A DNA stretch of 18,225 nucleotides from Chitinophagaceae bacterium. GTDB lineage: Bacteria > Bacteroidota > Bacteroidia > Chitinophagales > Chitinophagaceae. The stretch lies in the NCBI GenBank assembly GCA_009996555.1, contig JAACZX010000455.1, positions 1-18,225 of the forward strand, read 5' to 3'. Shown here piece after piece: positions 8,056 through 16,634 of the stretch; the stretch's first letter is position 1, and the number at the start of each line of letters is the position of its first letter. The notes below the pieces were generated by a model, which saw only the letters and a list, made by a program, of their open reading frames with translations, was not told the DNA's origin and did no database searches. Position numbers and translations under genes: made by a program.

Positions 8056-9612
8056 ATGAAAAATAGGCTCAATATCTTTTCGATGTGCCTGATCCTGATC
8101 ATAACGGGAACATTTGCATCCTGCGATAAAAGATTCAAGGAGATTAATACCAGTGTTGATTTTGTTTCAACACCGAATCTTGATTACATGCTGCCCAATA
8201 TTGAATTAACTATCCTGGATAATACATATTACTGCCTGGGTGATTTTGCAGCTGCTTATGTAATGCATGTAACAAACAGGAAGTCGTATGAATCTGTAAC
8301 AACACCGGGAGGATACCATGGTTACCATTTTGAGTGGACTTACCCGAATCCCTTCCGCAACGTGGTAGACTTTATTGAAAGAAGCAGCCAAGATCCCGAG
8401 CGCATTAACTACAAAAGCATGGGACGTATCATAAAAGTATATCTCGCACACCAGTTAACGGATTTGTATGGTGATGTTCCTTATTCTGAAGCTGCCAAAG
8501 GATATTCTGCACAGATTTACACTCCTAAATATGATAAACAGCAGGATATTTATAACGACATGTTTAAAGAATTGGAAGAAGCTGCCTTGGCATTTGATAA
8601 TGCAAAGATGAAACCTGTAACTTCTGACATTGTGTACAAAGGAGATATTGTGAAATGGAAAAAATTCGCATACAGTTTAATGTTACGTCTTGGTTTGCGA
8701 ATTATGAAAGCTGATGCTGTAAAAGGAAAGGCGATGATTGAAAAAGCAATTGCCGGCGGTGTATTCCAAAACAACGATGATAATTTTATGGTAAAATATC
8801 TGCCAAACTCTTCAACTGGCGGAACCACAAATCCAACGTCGAATGGACAACCACACATTTTCGTTCGTTACCCTGATAACTACAGGCTTACTGCTCCGTT
8901 CATTAACCAGTTAAAGAGCACACAAGATCCACGCCTGCCTGTATTTGCCATGTTGCCAGCTTCGAGAACAACTTATTCTGCCGGCAGTAAAGACACTGCT
9001 GTACAAAAAGGATGGCCTCCGTTTGGCGACAGAAGAATGGAATCGCCTTACGGCAGTATTCCTTCTGCAGAACGATTGATTTATTCTACTGCCAACAACG
9101 CAACGTTTGGAAGATATGATGCTCCTTACATTCACCTGAGCTATGCGCAAGTACAGTTTCAGTTGGCAGAATGTGTGGTGAGAGGCATCATTACATCAAG
9201 TACTACTGCACAAACGTATTATGAAAACGGAGTAAGGGCCGCAATGGATCAGTTAAAACACTACGGTTCAGAAGGGGTGATCTCTACAGCCAGGGTGAAC
9301 ACTTACATTGCTTATAACCCATACAATCCTGCAAATACTGAACAAGCGCTTGAGCTGATCAATACACAGTACTGGATCGAAACATTCTTTAACTGGTATG
9401 AGACATTTGCAAATTTGCGGAGAAGTGGTTATCCGAAACTCTATGAAAACCTTTTGCCATCATCAGTGCATCCTGCAAATCTGAATGCACAGATGCCAAG
9501 AAGATTGACTTATATGGCAGCTGAAATTGCTTCTAATCCAAACGTACAGGAAGTATTTCAACGCCAGGGGCCAGATGTAACTTCTACCAGAGTTTGGTGG
9601 GATAAACCATAA
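8056..9612 (+). CDS. SusD/RagB-family surface nutrient-binding lipoprotein (SusD-like_2 type)
   Basis: I choose the ATG at 8056, 24 bases after the SusC stop, over an in-frame TTG at 8050. The result is a 518-residue protein with a normal lipoprotein signal: hydrophobic core then FASC, with lipid-bearing Cys23. The mature start (CDKRFKEINTSVDFVSTP), the mid-region LTDLYGDVPYSEA and the C-terminal block QYWIETFFNWYETFANLRR followed by SGYPKL are typical of the SusD-like group that carries TPR-like helices. It should sit on the cell surface, bind the ligand and close over the SusC-like barrel. It is presumably in one transcript with the receptor. A strong terminator follows its stop, so its mRNA may end before the enzymes. 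Confidence 0.93.
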   Translation: MKNRLNIFSMCLILIITGTFASCDKRFKEINTSVDFVSTPNLDYMLPNIELTILDNTYYCLGDFAAAYVMHVTNRKSYESVTTPGGYHGYHFEWTYPNPFRNVVDFIERSSQDPERINYKSMGRIIKVYLAHQLTDLYGDVPYSEAAKGYSAQIYTPKYDKQQDIYNDMFKELEEAALAFDNAKMKPVTSDIVYKGDIVKWKKFAYSLMLRLGLRIMKADAVKGKAMIEKAIAGGVFQNNDDNFMVKYLPNSSTGGTTNPTSNGQPHIFVRYPDNYRLTAPFINQLKSTQDPRLPVFAMLPASRTTYSAGSKDTAVQKGWPPFGDRRMESPYGSIPSAERLIYSTANNATFGRYDAPYIHLSYAQVQFQLAECVVRGIITSSTTAQTYYENGVRAAMDQLKHYGSEGVISTARVNTYIAYNPYNPANTEQALELINTQYWIETFFNWYETFANLRRSGYPKLYENLLPSSVHPANLNAQMPRRLTYMAAEIASNPNVQEVFQRQGPDVTSTRVWWDKP

Positions 9613-9626
9613 TCAGTACTCATTCC

Positions 9627-9666
9627 AATAGTCTATACAGGCATGCCTGTATAGACTATTTTTTTA
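9627..9666 (+). terminator. Perfect-palindrome intrinsic terminator after SusD
   Basis: Bases 9627-9660 form a perfect 34-base palindrome (arms of 17 bases, core GGCATGCC). As RNA it would give a stem of about 15 bp with a CATG loop. A T run follows at once (to 9665). It begins 14 bases after the SusD stop, and the next gene starts only 9 bases after the T run, so it also sits where that gene's promoter or ribosome binding site would be. Confidence 0.9.
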
Positions 9667-9674
9667 TTTCAACC

Positions 9675-11498
9675 ATGATTCTTTTGACGTCATCTTTTTA
9701 TCCGTTTCGCATTTCTTATAAACATGTGCTGCAGGTATGCTGCATTGTTTTTTTGCCGTTTGTTTTAGTTGCTCAAAAACAAAACAACAGGCAACAAACT
9801 TTACCGGTAACAAAGCATTCGTACAACGATGATTCCACCAAAATACAATTTGCCATTATATCTGATTTATGGGGAGGCCTGCGCCCGGGTATTTTTGAAG
9901 ATGCAGTTGATAAGCTGCAATTACTGCAACCCCAGTTTGTGATCTCTGTAGGTGATCTGATTGATGGCAAATCTTATGATCCGCTGGAAATAAACCGTCA
10001 ATGGAATGTGTTTGATCAAGCAATCAAACCTTTGTCTATGCCTTTTTATTATGTACCAGGTAATCATGACATTGGTAATGCAGTAATGGAAAACGAATGG
10101 AAGAAAAGATTAGGATCGCCTTATTATCATTTTGTGTACAGGAACGCATTGTTTCTTTGCATCAATACAGAAGATGGTGGTAAAGGAGGCATTCGTGATG
10201 AACAGGTTGCCTATTTCAAAAAAGCAATTGCCGATAATGCTGATGTTCGCTGGACATTCCTGTTTATGCATCGCCCTGTTTGGCAGGGAAAAGAAGATCG
10301 GCAGGAAGGTTACGAAAAGATTGAAGCGATGTTAAAAGACCGTAAGTATACACTGTTCTCCGGTCATCATCACACGTATCTTGGCGTAACAAAAAACGGT
10401 AACAGACATTATGTACTGGGCTCTACAGGAGGCGGCAGCGATCTGCGTGGTGAAAAGTTTGGAGAATTTGACCATGTAACATGGGTAACGCTAACAAATG
10501 ACACACCCAAGATTGTTAACTTAAAACTCGAAGGCATAATAAAGGATGATGTTGTGAATGAACAAACGCATCCTCTTACCCAAACACTCATCAATGAACA
10601 ATGGTTGATCCCTGTACCATTCGTTGCTGAAAAACAATTTGAACAAAAGATTACAGCAACAATTGAATTTAGTAACCCAACTAACTATCCGCTAAAAATT
10701 TCTGGCAATACAAGTAAGCATGTGAAGGGCTATAAGATCAGCCCTGAAACAATTGAGCTGGTAATAGCTCCAAAAAGTAAGCAACAGCAACAGGTTATTA
10801 TTACAAAAGCTGATCAGTCCTTTATCGACATGAAGTCGTTGACAGAAATTGAGATAGAACTAACAGGAGAATATACACGAAACAACATTACGTATGCCCT
10901 GCCGGCAAAAAAGAAGTTGTTGCTGAGTTGGAAACTAGTAGCTGAAAAGTTAAAGGAACAGAATGGGAATATGCCCAACCTTTTTCATGGCAGAGATACG
11001 GCCGGGATGATTTATGTTACAGCTCCGGAACAGCTGAACGGGCCCTGGTATTGGTCTGGTGCCACAGATGGACTGCTGCGATTTAAATTATCATACGATA
11101 ACAAGTTTGCTTATTTCGTGATTGTTGCAAGTGATAATGAATGGATGAATGAAACAGCTATTGTAAAAGATATGATATACTTGCACGTTGAAGATGGTAA
11201 CGGCAAAGAAAACCGGATCAGTTTTTCACCATGGGATATCGCAAAGGTGGAAGGTGCCGGCAGTGTTACAGGAAAAGATATTGAATCACGAAAAATCTTT
11301 GCTGACAACATCTTATTCATGGAATTAAAAATTCCACTGAATAAAATACAGAAAGCAGATCATTCAATACGCATGAATATTGGCTTTCGTGACTATGACA
11401 GAACACCTGAGAAATGGGTGTCAACATTATTCTGGAAACCGGAATGGAACAGTTCAGGTAACTATCAATTTTCAGGAACATTTATAATTAACAGATAG
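9675..11498 (+). CDS. Secreted metallophosphoesterase with C-terminal CBM9-like domain
   Basis: The protein has 607 residues. The N-terminus is longer than a plain signal peptide: a polar stretch, then a hydrophobic core near residues 19-32 ending VLVAQ; a GTG at 9726 is a less likely start. The calcineurin-like phosphoesterase domain spans about 55-260: SDLW (63-66), GDLID (93-97), GNHD (129-132), His199 and GHHH (230-233). The first motif normally reads D-x-H, but here its His is Trp66. A central beta-sandwich (about 300-410) precedes a C-terminal domain (about 430-607) resembling family 9 carbohydrate-binding or DOMON-like modules (GPWYWSGATDGLLRFKLSYD; MNIGFRDYDRTPEKW). It likely dephosphorylates or cleaves a phosphodiester of a bound glycan in the periplasm or outside. 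The next gene begins after one base. Confidence 0.85.
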   Translation: MILLTSSFYPFRISYKHVLQVCCIVFLPFVLVAQKQNNRQQTLPVTKHSYNDDSTKIQFAIISDLWGGLRPGIFEDAVDKLQLLQPQFVISVGDLIDGKSYDPLEINRQWNVFDQAIKPLSMPFYYVPGNHDIGNAVMENEWKKRLGSPYYHFVYRNALFLCINTEDGGKGGIRDEQVAYFKKAIADNADVRWTFLFMHRPVWQGKEDRQEGYEKIEAMLKDRKYTLFSGHHHTYLGVTKNGNRHYVLGSTGGGSDLRGEKFGEFDHVTWVTLTNDTPKIVNLKLEGIIKDDVVNEQTHPLTQTLINEQWLIPVPFVAEKQFEQKITATIEFSNPTNYPLKISGNTSKHVKGYKISPETIELVIAPKSKQQQQVIITKADQSFIDMKSLTEIEIELTGEYTRNNITYALPAKKKLLLSWKLVAEKLKEQNGNMPNLFHGRDTAGMIYVTAPEQLNGPWYWSGATDGLLRFKLSYDNKFAYFVIVASDNEWMNETAIVKDMIYLHVEDGNGKENRISFSPWDIAKVEGAGSVTGKDIESRKIFADNILFMELKIPLNKIQKADHSIRMNIGFRDYDRTPEKWVSTLFWKPEWNSSGNYQFSGTFIINR

Positions 11499-11499
11499 C

Positions 11500-13080
11500 A
11501 TGAAAAAAGTAGTCTTGTTGAGTCTTTTATTGTTTTTATTTTTTTGTGATGCAATGTCTCAAACCACTACGCCACGCAGAGATGCGGGCAGGTATGGTAT
11601 CAGGCCCATATTAATACGGGGGCCTTACCTGCAGGTGGCAACACCCACCAGTATGATTGTGCGCTGGCGTACAGATATGCTGGATGTAAGTTTTGTTCGC
11701 TATGGAACTGAGCCGGGCAAGTTAGATAAACTCGCTGGTCATGACTTCCGTACCAACGAACATATTGTTACCATCAATGGTCTCACACCCGATACAAAAT
11801 ATTATTACATGATTGAAGGGTTTAAAGACACATTGCAGGGTGATGCAAATAATTATTTCACCACCTTGCCATTGCAAGGAAAAGAAGCGAAGTACAGGAT
11901 TGGTGTGTATGGTGATTGTGGAAGTATTTCTGCAAGGCAAGGAAATGCCAGAGATCAGTTTGAAAAATATCTTGGCAACAATGTTCTCAATGCATGGATT
12001 TTATTAGGTGACAATGCGTATTCATTTGGAAAGGACGTAGAGTACCAAAGTCATTTTTTTAATATTTACAAAGACAACTTGTTGAAGAAATCGCCGTTGT
12101 TTCCTTCGCCCGGCAATCACGATTACCAGGATGAGCCTTATGCAGCAGAAGTAGCACAGCGTTCAGGTGAGGTGGCTTATTATCAGAATTTTTCGATGCC
12201 TACGAAAGGAGAATCGGGCGGACTTGCATCACATACATCGGCCTTCTATTCATTTGACATCGGCAACGTTCACTTTATTTCACTTGACTCACATGGATCG
12301 CAGGAAAACGGGAAACGTTTGTTTGATACAACCAGCACAGAAGTGCAATGGGTAAAACGTGATCTTGAAGCAAATAAAAATAAAGGATGGGTTGTTGCTT
12401 ACTGGCATCATCCGCCGTATTCAATGGGTTCGCATAATTCCGACACAGAAACACAAATGGTGAAGATCAGGGAAAACTTTGTACCTATTCTTGAGCGATA
12501 TGGTGTTGACCTGATCTTATGTGGTCACAGTCATTCTTACGAACGCTCAAAATTAATGCAGGGACATTATGGGATGGAAGCAAGTTTTTCTGAAACAAAA
12601 CATTTACTCAGCACGTCATCTGGTTTTTATGATGGGTCAGCTAATTCCTGTCCATACATAAAAGATGCAACAGGAAAAGGTACTGTTTATGTAGTAAGCG
12701 GATCATCAAGCCGTACTGATCATAAGCAGGCAACATTTCCACATGATGCACTGCCATTTTCAAATGTGGATTATGCAGGTGCCTGTATTCTTGAAGTGGA
12801 AGGCAATCGTCTTGATCTGAAATGGATTTGTGAAGATGGACAGATCAGGGACCGGTTTACCATGATGAAAAATGTACAACAAAAAACGATTGTAAAAGCA
12901 AAGAAAGGACAGACTGTTACATTAACCGCTTCTTATGTTGGTGAATATAGCTGGAAAGGCTCAACGAAAAAAACACGCAGCATTGAAGTAAAACCTTCTG
13001 CAGGTGTTTCAACTTATATTGTAAATGATCCGCAAAACTGCATACAACAGGAATTTGAAGTGCAGGTTTCAGGAAATTAA
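11500..13080 (+). CDS. Purple-acid-phosphatase-like metallophosphoesterase, copy 1
   Basis: The protein has 526 residues and a signal peptide of about 20. A fibronectin-type-III-like purple acid phosphatase N-terminal domain (about 35-125) includes IRGPYLQVATPTSMIVRWRT. The catalytic domain carries all five metal-binding motifs in order: GDCG (138-141), GDNAY (170-174, with the Tyr that ligates Fe(III) in purple acid phosphatases), GNHD (205-208), His303 in AYWHHPPYS, and GHSHSYER (342-349). A short C-terminal beta domain (about 450-526) has the look of a PKD/Ig-like module; no type IX sorting tail follows. It should hydrolyse phosphate monoesters outside the cytoplasm. The ATG lies one base after the previous stop, implying coupled translation. 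It is a close paralogue of the next gene. Confidence 0.9.
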   Translation: MKKVVLLSLLLFLFFCDAMSQTTTPRRDAGRYGIRPILIRGPYLQVATPTSMIVRWRTDMLDVSFVRYGTEPGKLDKLAGHDFRTNEHIVTINGLTPDTKYYYMIEGFKDTLQGDANNYFTTLPLQGKEAKYRIGVYGDCGSISARQGNARDQFEKYLGNNVLNAWILLGDNAYSFGKDVEYQSHFFNIYKDNLLKKSPLFPSPGNHDYQDEPYAAEVAQRSGEVAYYQNFSMPTKGESGGLASHTSAFYSFDIGNVHFISLDSHGSQENGKRLFDTTSTEVQWVKRDLEANKNKGWVVAYWHHPPYSMGSHNSDTETQMVKIRENFVPILERYGVDLILCGHSHSYERSKLMQGHYGMEASFSETKHLLSTSSGFYDGSANSCPYIKDATGKGTVYVVSGSSSRTDHKQATFPHDALPFSNVDYAGACILEVEGNRLDLKWICEDGQIRDRFTMMKNVQQKTIVKAKKGQTVTLTASYVGEYSWKGSTKKTRSIEVKPSAGVSTYIVNDPQNCIQQEFEVQVSGN

Positions 13081-13087
13081 TGATCGT

Positions 13088-14683
13088 ATGATGAACAGAT
13101 TTTTTGCTTTGGTTTTATTGTCAGGAATATTGTTGCCTTCAGCAATTCATTCACAAAACACAAGCCCTGCACCTGCAAAAGGCCAGGAGAAATTTACCAA
13201 TAAGCCTAAACTTATTCGTGGCCCTTATTTGCAGGTGGCAACTGACACCAGTATGGTGATCAGATGGCGGACGGATGCGTTATCAAGAAGCAGGGTGCGG
13301 TATGGTTATGCTGTCAATAATCTTGATAAGACTGTTGACAACATTTCTTTATCAACTGAACACGAAATGAAACTTACAGGGTTAAAGCCCGGAACAAAAT
13401 ATTATTATTCCATTGGCACATTGAAAGACACACTTCAGTATGGAGCCGATAATTATTTCTCCACGTTTCCGGCAAAGGGGAAAGAAGGTGCATACAAGAT
13501 TGGTGTGTTCGGCGATTGTGGTTACCTGTCAGTTAACCAGGCCAATGTCCGTGATCAGTTTATCAAATACCTCGGTAATAATGATCTGAATGCATGGATA
13601 TTGCTGGGAGATAATGCCTATAACGATGGGAATGATATGGAGTACCAGGCAAAGTTCTTTACACCATACAAAGACATTCTCTTAAAAAAATATCCTGTAT
13701 TTCCTTCTCCCGGAAATCATGATTATCATGATGCTGATTTTACTGCCAACTATGCACAGAAAACACATGAAGTGCCGTATTACCAGAATTTTTCCATGCC
13801 TGTGAGTGGTGAAGCTGGGGGTGTGCCTTCAGGCAACCCTGCTTTTTATTCGTTTGATCTCGGGAATATTCATTTCATTTCTCTTGATTCATACGGCATG
13901 GAAGAAAGCAAGTATTTTTTATGGGATACTATGGGGCCACAGGTACAGTGGCTGAAAAAAGATCTGGCTGCAAACCGTAACAAAGGATGGGTGGTTGCTT
14001 ACTGGCATTATCCTCCTTATTCAAAAGGAACTCATGACTCTGATGAAGATGGTATTATGACAGGTGTTAGAGAAAACCTGTTGCGGATATTTGAACGGTA
14101 TGAAGTGGATCTTATTATTTGCGGGCATAGTCATGTATATGAACGTTCAAAAATGATGACGGGGCATTATGGAAAATCAGAAAGTTTTGATGCTGCAAAG
14201 CATAATGTGAGCAACAGTTCCGGTTTGTACAATGGTTCAACAAACAGTGCGCCTTATATTAAAGAGTCAGGTGCAGAAAAGGGAATGGTGTACATTGTTT
14301 CCGGATCATCAGCTTATGTTGGTAAAAGTTACCCCGACTGGCCGCACCGTGCAATGTATTATTCAAATGATAAGGATGCAGGTGCAGGTATACTTGAAGT
14401 GAATGAAAACAGGCTTGACTTTAAATGGATCTGTGCCGATGGTGTGATACGGGATCAATTTACGATGATGAAGAACGTGAATAAAAAAACAGTTATTCGC
14501 AGTAAGAAAGGAGAGAAGATTACATTGACAGCTTCATTTGTTGTGGATGCCTACAAGTGGGATAAAACAAAAGAGACCAACCGGAGCATAGAAGTAACTC
14601 CTCCTGTGGGCAAAACAAAATATATTGTGAAGGATGTGTTTAATAACCTGCAAGATGTATTTGAAGTGATTGTTACAAAATAA
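13088..14683 (+). CDS. Purple-acid-phosphatase-like metallophosphoesterase, copy 2
   Basis: I place the start at ATG 13088, seven bases after the previous stop. An upstream in-frame ATG at 13025 would overlap the previous gene and add 21 non-signal residues. From 13088 a standard signal peptide (ALVLLSGILLPSAIHSQ) follows. At 531 residues the layout matches copy 1: N-terminal FnIII-like domain, then GDCGY (142-146), GDNAY (174-178), GNHD (209-212), His307 in AYWHYPPYS, and GHSHVYER (346-353), then a small beta-rich end domain. The two proteins share long blocks (for example NKGWVVAYWH), so this is a tandem duplication that has diverged in loops around the active site. Different substrate preference is plausible but not shown. 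Confidence 0.9.
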   Translation: MMNRFFALVLLSGILLPSAIHSQNTSPAPAKGQEKFTNKPKLIRGPYLQVATDTSMVIRWRTDALSRSRVRYGYAVNNLDKTVDNISLSTEHEMKLTGLKPGTKYYYSIGTLKDTLQYGADNYFSTFPAKGKEGAYKIGVFGDCGYLSVNQANVRDQFIKYLGNNDLNAWILLGDNAYNDGNDMEYQAKFFTPYKDILLKKYPVFPSPGNHDYHDADFTANYAQKTHEVPYYQNFSMPVSGEAGGVPSGNPAFYSFDLGNIHFISLDSYGMEESKYFLWDTMGPQVQWLKKDLAANRNKGWVVAYWHYPPYSKGTHDSDEDGIMTGVRENLLRIFERYEVDLIICGHSHVYERSKMMTGHYGKSESFDAAKHNVSNSSGLYNGSTNSAPYIKESGAEKGMVYIVSGSSAYVGKSYPDWPHRAMYYSNDKDAGAGILEVNENRLDFKWICADGVIRDQFTMMKNVNKKTVIRSKKGEKITLTASFVVDAYKWDKTKETNRSIEVTPPVGKTKYIVKDVFNNLQDVFEVIVTK

Positions 14684-14692
14684 ACAGTGCGG

Positions 14693-16513
14693 ATGAAAAA
14701 GTGTTTGATCGTTTTATCAATATGCAGTGTTGTGCTTTTTTTAAGCATGTCGCCACGCATGCGTGATGGAAGATACAGAGGAGTGGAGCAAACACTGGAC
14801 TATTTCAGGGTGAATGCTTCCTCTTTTGCTGAAAGCACGGCTGATCTTCAGCAAAGCATCAAACAGCTTGATAAAAACAATCCTGCATCTGTTGATAAAG
14901 CAATCACTTCTTTGAAAGAATGCAGGCTCCGCTTTAAGAACATTGAGTTCTTCTTCAATTATTTCTTTCGCAGTCTTTCTGTTATTTATAATGCTCCTGC
15001 AGTAGTAGAGGTGGAAGAACCTTTTTTGGAATACAGGGAGCCGATTGGTTTGCAGGTGATTGCTTCATTGCTGTTTGCAGATGATCCCTTTGCAGAAAAA
15101 GAACAATTAGTTGCACAAGCTTCATTGGTATATGAAGCGGCAGGTGATCTTCATGCGTTGCTTTACCAGCTACCCGTTACGGATGAACAGGTATTGGAGA
15201 GTATTCAATTGGAATTAATTAATGTGATGACGCTGGGCATTGCAGGATTTGATACACCTGAGTTAAAAACAGGTATTTCTGAATCCAAACAAACATTACT
15301 TGCACTTCAGGAAGTATTGCAGCCATTTCTTACCAGCAGCAAGGAATCTGACAGTGTGCGTTTTTACATGAACGCCGCAATTGAGTTCATCCATAAAAAT
15401 GAATCGTTTGATGTATTTGACAGACTTGGTTTTTTAACCGGGGCTGCATTGCCGTTACAGGAATGTTTACGTTACTTCATTCGCAAAGAAGGTCTTGAAT
15501 TAAATACCACCGGTGTATTGAATTATAAAACAGTCAATATTTTTCGTCCCGGTGCAATCGATATTAATCACACCCTTGAGGTTGATTCGGCTATGGCTGC
15601 TTTAGGCAAAACATTGTTTTTTGAAAAAGCATTATCTGGCAACCGTACAAGAAGTTGTGCAACCTGTCACCAGCCGGAGAAATATTTTACTGACGGACTT
15701 GTTAAAAGTATTGCACTTGATGGCCATTCAACAGTTCAGCGAAATTCACCCACCTTACTCTATGCTGCTTTTCAGTATTCCCAGTTTTGGGATGGGCGAG
15801 TGAAGCATTTGGAAGAACAAATAAAGGATGTGTTGCAAAATCCTGTTGAAATGAATGCAGATCATCAGCAGATCATTACTTACCTGAAGACAGATAAACA
15901 TTACGCTGCTAAGTTTGACCAGCTGTTTGGGAATACACAAAAAGACAGTACAATCAGCATTGCAAATGTAGCTTCATCAATTGCTGCGTTTATTAAAACA
16001 CTGGCTCCTTTTCAATCGCCTTTTGATCGTTATATGAATGGCGATAAAACAGCTTTAACAAAGGAGCAGGTAAATGGATTCAATTTGTTTATGGGAAAAG
16101 CTATGTGCGGCACATGTCACACTGCACCCATGTTTAATGGTCTTACTCCGCCGTTGTATGAACGAACTGTACTGGAAATTGTTGGCACAACAAACAGTAA
16201 TAATTTTACTGCACCTGCTTTATCTGCTGACAGTGGCCGTTATGCAACTTACCCGATTGACTTTTACATGGGAGCATTTAAAACGCCCGGTCTTCGAAAT
16301 GTAGCACATACAGCACCTTACATGCACAATGGTGCTCTTTCCACACTTGAAGATGTGCTTGTGTTTTATAACAAAGGTGGTGGACAGGGACTTGGTTTAC
16401 ATGTGCCCAATCAAACATTGTCGGGTGATTCTCTTCAACTTTCAACTGCAGAAATGGCCAATGTTATTTCTTTTCTGCATTCACTTTCTGATCCACAATA
16501 TTCTTTCCGTTAA
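14693..16513 (+). CDS. Di-haem cytochrome c peroxidase (MauG/CcpA type) with imelysin-like N-terminal region
   Basis: ATG 14693 is chosen over an in-frame GTG six bases earlier; it gives an N-terminal hydrophobic signal or anchor (KKCLIVLSICSVVLFL) and 606 residues. Residues about 30-290 are a helical region like that found in large Bacteroidota peroxidases of this type and distantly like imelysin. Residues about 305-600 are the di-haem peroxidase domain: haem site CATCH (322-326), then FWDGRVKHLEEQ and NPVEMN, haem site CGTCH (472-476), and a conserved end NVAHTAPYMHNGA. It would reduce hydrogen peroxide in the periplasm using cytochrome electrons, or oxidise a protein or small-molecule substrate as MauG does. 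The imelysin-style GxHxxE signature reads GLQVIA here (119-124), so any metal-binding role of that region is doubtful. It sits nine bases after the phosphatase and belongs to the same operon. Confidence 0.9.
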   Translation: MKKCLIVLSICSVVLFLSMSPRMRDGRYRGVEQTLDYFRVNASSFAESTADLQQSIKQLDKNNPASVDKAITSLKECRLRFKNIEFFFNYFFRSLSVIYNAPAVVEVEEPFLEYREPIGLQVIASLLFADDPFAEKEQLVAQASLVYEAAGDLHALLYQLPVTDEQVLESIQLELINVMTLGIAGFDTPELKTGISESKQTLLALQEVLQPFLTSSKESDSVRFYMNAAIEFIHKNESFDVFDRLGFLTGAALPLQECLRYFIRKEGLELNTTGVLNYKTVNIFRPGAIDINHTLEVDSAMAALGKTLFFEKALSGNRTRSCATCHQPEKYFTDGLVKSIALDGHSTVQRNSPTLLYAAFQYSQFWDGRVKHLEEQIKDVLQNPVEMNADHQQIITYLKTDKHYAAKFDQLFGNTQKDSTISIANVASSIAAFIKTLAPFQSPFDRYMNGDKTALTKEQVNGFNLFMGKAMCGTCHTAPMFNGLTPPLYERTVLEIVGTTNSNNFTAPALSADSGRYATYPIDFYMGAFKTPGLRNVAHTAPYMHNGALSTLEDVLVFYNKGGGQGLGLHVPNQTLSGDSLQLSTAEMANVISFLHSLSDPQYSFR

Positions 16514-16634
16514 CACTAACGTTAAGCGGATTGGTTCTTCATTGGCTCATTTTGACAAAAAAGTATAGGAACTTAACAGATAAGCGGAACTATGCTAACG
16601 GGCAGAACTTTATTTTAGCATATAATATTTCACT
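16514..16634. promoter_or_regulatory. Intergenic gap before the glycosidase, with direct repeat TAAGCGGA
   Basis: This is the only gap over 25 bases between the enzyme genes. TAAGCGGA occurs at 16523-16530 and 16581-16588. The sequence near 16609-16618 (TTTATTTTAG) is only a loose match to a Bacteroidota -7 element, and no -33 partner is clear. No strong terminator is visible. The glycosidase may have its own promoter or be transcribed from upstream. Confidence 0.3.

Noticed and set aside
13025..13087. Longer start for the second purple acid phosphatase
   Set aside because: It overlaps the previous gene by 56 bases and puts 21 charged residues before a normal signal peptide; ATG 13088 is better.
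12850..14683. Type IX secretion sorting domains at the phosphatase C-termini
   Set aside because: Both proteins end in a short beta-rich module with no following sorting-tail pattern that I recognise.
16552..16626. TTGACA and TATAAT as a sigma-70 promoter before the glycosidase
   Set aside because: The two boxes are about 63 bases apart, and Bacteroidota primary promoters use a different consensus.
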